Position numbers and translations under genes: made by a program
DNA from: Deltaproteobacteria bacterium
Lineage (GTDB): Bacteria; Desulfobacterota; G020345765
Direction of reading: 5' to 3'
Assembly: GCA_020345765.1 (NCBI GenBank)
Contig: CP070770.1
Coordinates: 2,973,059 to 3,007,308 of the forward strand
Length of the DNA: 34,250 bases
Shown here: positions 32,588-34,250 of the stretch, one piece after another
How positions within the stretch are numbered: position 1 is the stretch's first letter
Layout: each line of letters opens with the position of its first letter
The notes under the pieces: generated by a model
Told to the model about the DNA's origin: nothing
Databases searched by the model: none
The model's input: only the letters and a program-made list of their open reading frames with translations

Positions 32588-32613
32588 GGGATAAAACAAA
32601 TAAGTTTTATCCC
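32588..32613. promoter_or_regulatory. Perfect 10-bp inverted repeat before the exporter operon
   Basis: GGGATAAAAC (32588-32597) and GTTTTATCCC (32604-32613) are separated by six bases, 41 bases before the fusion-protein start codon. It could be a regulator's operator or an RNA hairpin in the leader. No T-run follows on either side, so it is not a standard terminator. Confidence 0.5.
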
Positions 32614-32710
32614 AACATATACGCATTATTTGGGTTTCATTTGAGAATAGTAACAACCGGGAAGGAACAAAATTCTTTATAGATTTTAATTGAAGGCAGA
32701 GGGACAAAGC

Positions 32711-33478
32711 TTAACTTTCTTCTTCGTCGAGATCGAAACTAATCAGGTTTTGATAAGTACCCTCTTCTTCTAAACCTTTGAGGCTTTCCTCTTCTCTTTC
32801 CATCCTTGATTTACATTCAACACATACCTTGGCGAAAGGCATAACCATCAGGCGGCCAATAGATATTTTCTCACCACATTCTTCGCACAATCCGAATACC
32901 CCCTCATCGATTTTACTCAGAGCTTCTTCTATCTGAATTAATTTCGCTCGATCCCGATCCCCCAAAAGCAGGGAGAGCTCTCTTTCTCGATCCCAGGAGG
33001 CAATATCGTAGATATCTCCAATCTCGGCCTTAAGTGTTTCACTTTCAATTTTAATATTCTCAGATATTTCTTTAATTAGTTGCTCCTTCATCTCGAACAA
33101 CATATCTTCAACTTCCTTCATTCGCCCACGGCCTGACTTTTTAGTATCCTTAACCAACCTCAACTGCACCCGGCCCGCCTTCTTATCGCCTTTAACCACC
33201 CTCTTCTGCACCCGGACTGCCTTCCCGGCTCCTTTAACTGGCTTTTTTTGCACCCGGCCCGCCTTCCCGGCTCCTTTAACCGGCCTCTTCTGCACCCGGA
33301 CTGCCTTCTTAGCGCCTTTAACCGGCCTCTTCTGCACCCGGACTGCCTTCTTAGCACCTTTTACCGCCTTCCTGTGCACCCGGCTTGCCTTCTTAGCGCC
33401 TTTTACCGCCTTCCTCTGCACCCGGCTTGCCCTCTTAGAATCAGGTTTTTTAGTGCGTGTTTTTGTACTTTTTTTCAT
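32711..33478 (-). CDS. DksA/TraR zinc-finger protein with Lys-rich repeat tail
   Basis: 255 residues. Residues 1-116 are a highly basic tail with seven 14-residue repeats (RVQKRPVKGAKKAV type), resembling the C-terminal tail of histone H1. Residues about 120-195 form a coiled coil whose tip carries DIYDIA (155-160), matching the DxxDxA motif by which DksA acts on RNA polymerase. The C4 zinc finger is Cys198-x2-Cys201 and Cys219-x2-Cys222, and the acidic end is EEEGTYQNLISFDLDEEES. E. coli DksA is about 150 residues with no such tail, so this is a DksA-like regulator with an added nucleic-acid-binding extension. There is no ribosome-binding site before the ATG; a promoter lies directly upstream. 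Confidence 0.9.
   Translation of the reverse strand: MKKSTKTRTKKPDSKRASRVQRKAVKGAKKASRVHRKAVKGAKKAVRVQKRPVKGAKKAVRVQKRPVKGAGKAGRVQKKPVKGAGKAVRVQKRVVKGDKKAGRVQLRLVKDTKKSGRGRMKEVEDMLFEMKEQLIKEISENIKIESETLKAEIGDIYDIASWDRERELSLLLGDRDRAKLIQIEEALSKIDEGVFGLCEECGEKISIGRLMVMPFAKVCVECKSRMEREEESLKGLEEEGTYQNLISFDLDEEES
33131..33424 (-). repeat. Seven 42-bp tandem repeats in the DksA-like gene
   Basis: Seven in-frame units of 42 bp encode the 14-residue Lys/Arg/Val repeats (residues 19-116). The middle copies are nearly identical at the DNA level, while the outer ones have drifted. Copy number is likely to vary between relatives. Confidence 0.9.
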
Positions 33479-33488
33479 GAACTTAGTA

Positions 33489-33515
33489 ATTATAATAAAT
33501 TTTTTCTTTTGTCAA
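33489..33515 (-). promoter_or_regulatory. Consensus promoter directly before the DksA-like gene
   Basis: On the minus strand a perfect TTGACA (33510-33515) and a perfect TATAAT (33489-33494) are 15 bases apart, shorter than the ideal 17. The -10 box ends 10 bases before the ATG, so the transcript would begin a few bases from the start codon. Confidence 0.5.
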
Positions 33516-33593
33516 GCATATTTCTTACTAATTTCTTACTAATGAATTCATATTATATTTCCTTAATGATTTCAGATAGTTATATCATTTGAA

Positions 33594-33617
33594 GAAGCAA
33601 AACTCCGGAAGCTCCGG
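33594..33617 (-). terminator. Weak hairpin after the truncated unknown gene
   Basis: CCGGA-GCT-TCCGG (33605-33617) on the minus strand is followed by a short T-rich stretch, about 50 bases after the stop codon at 33666. It could end that transcript before the DksA-like gene's own promoter. Confidence 0.35.
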
Positions 33618-33665
33618 CTCCTAAACTGTTGTTTTCTCAAATTTAACTATTGCTGGAAAAACTAT

Positions 33666-34250
33666 TTATTTTACTACCGGTGATGCGCTCTGATCAAAGG
33701 GGTTCGTTCTCATAGCAAGAGAAAACAGGTAAGGATAATTATCTTTCAGATGTTTCATATAATCCAACCATTCGAGGATCAGTAAGGCATAAGCTCTTTT
33801 CATGTCTCCGACGAGGTGCTCGTAGTCGGTATCGGGCAGCTGGCTCAGCGCTTCCCGGAGGAATAACTCCTGGGCCAGATGAAAAACCGCCTGAAGGAGA
33901 TCGGTAAAGGTCTCATGCTCCAGTAAATTCGGGTTTTCCAGTAATCTCAGTAAAAAATCCATTTTCTCGGTAAGGAAACTGCGTAAATTCTCTAAATCTT
34001 CTTTTTGAACCTTGACTTCGCAATCGTAATTTTTAGCGATTTTACCGACACTAATAAATTCTTTTTTGTTCCATTCCTTACCGACGACAAGAGCCTCCCT
34101 GATGTTATTGCAGTGAGGGTCAAAAAGAGAGAAGTATTTCAACAGCTTGATACCGACTTCACTAAAAAAGGCCCCGATGACCATATTCAACTTCTCCAAC
34201 CTAATACGCTTTTCCCTCTCACTCAGCAACTGATGGACAATCAGCGTAAC
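33666..34250 (-). CDS. Protein of unknown function, 5' partial
   Basis: The reading frame is open to the right edge of the window. The residues before the TTG at 34229 read VTLIVHQL and join smoothly to LLSEREKRIRLEKLNMVIG, so the true start probably lies outside and a membrane segment may precede this part. What is seen is about 195 residues: a charged linker, then a helical domain with AFFSEVGIKLLKYFSLFDP and later HLVGDMKRAYALLILEWLDYMKHLKDNYPYLFSLAMRTNPFD. There are no catalytic or metal motifs. It is probably a small membrane-anchored protein with a cytoplasmic helical domain. Family not recognised. Confidence 0.75.
   Translation of the reverse strand, partial: VTLIVHQLLSEREKRIRLEKLNMVIGAFFSEVGIKLLKYFSLFDPHCNNIREALVVGKEWNKKEFISVGKIAKNYDCEVKVQKEDLENLRSFLTEKMDFLLRLLENPNLLEHETFTDLLQAVFHLAQELFLREALSQLPDTDYEHLVGDMKRAYALLILEWLDYMKHLKDNYPYLFSLAMRTNPFDQSASPVVK

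Noticed and set aside
32588..32613. Terminator of the DksA-like gene
   Set aside because: The hairpin is not followed by a T-run on the minus strand and lies about 100 bases past the stop codon; an operator or leader hairpin is likelier.
33131..33424. CRISPR-like array of 42-bp units
   Set aside because: The units are head-to-tail with no spacers, stay in frame and encode a regular peptide repeat.

Overview
The window reads as chromosomal DNA of a Gram-negative bacterium of roughly even base composition. FtsEX plus an EnvC-type amidase activator, a periplasmic CtpA protease, a membrane-fusion-protein ABC exporter and a lipoprotein-like secreted protein all point to a two-membrane envelope. 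The gene mix (membrane pyrophosphatase, MopE-type repeat protein, zinc-ribbon/TPR giant, RtcB-archease, DNA-repair-type radical SAM protein) and several AT-rich palindromic intergenic repeats suggest an uncultured lineage of the deltaproteobacteria/candidate-phylum kind. I cannot place it more precisely. No transposase, integrase, phage gene or CRISPR array was seen, and no gene-free stretch exceeds 300 bases.

Layout. 1-2008: 3' part of a secreted Cys/Asp-rich MopE-like protein, ended by a hairpin terminator. 2214-6047: a K+-dependent, probably Na+-pumping pyrophosphatase, convergent with a CLC-type chloride transporter. 6203-11587: a PhnP-like metallo-hydrolase, then a five-gene cell-division/envelope run (conserved unknown, ftsE, ftsX, envC-like, ctpA). 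11589-14529, minus strand: HDAC-family deacetylase, archease and RtcB RNA ligase. 14664-21185, plus strand: radical SAM/HhH protein, PilZ protein, a 1330-residue zinc-ribbon/TPR membrane protein and a HAD phosphatase. 21287-23392: a close relative of eukaryotic-type sphingosine-1-phosphate lyase, followed by a TauE/SafE permease. 23395-26406, minus: EamA transporter, unknown beta-propeller-like exported protein, YjbQ. 26459-26944, minus: tRNA-Arg(ACG) and HU. 27146-32547, minus: a five-gene YbhGFSR-like ABC exporter. 32711-34250, minus: a DksA-type zinc-finger protein with a lysine-rich 14-residue repeat tail, and a 5'-truncated unknown.

How the parts work together. FtsE/FtsX would open the EnvC-like activator to switch on peptidoglycan amidases at the septum, with CtpA processing envelope proteins. 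Archease primes RtcB for RNA repair or tRNA splicing. The exporter operon encodes fusion protein, two ATPases and two permeases; an outer-membrane channel is not in the window. The most unusual items are the DksA protein with a histone-H1-like tail, the sphingosine-phosphate-lyase/TauE pair, and the dispersed palindromic repeats, one of which sits inside the exporter operon.
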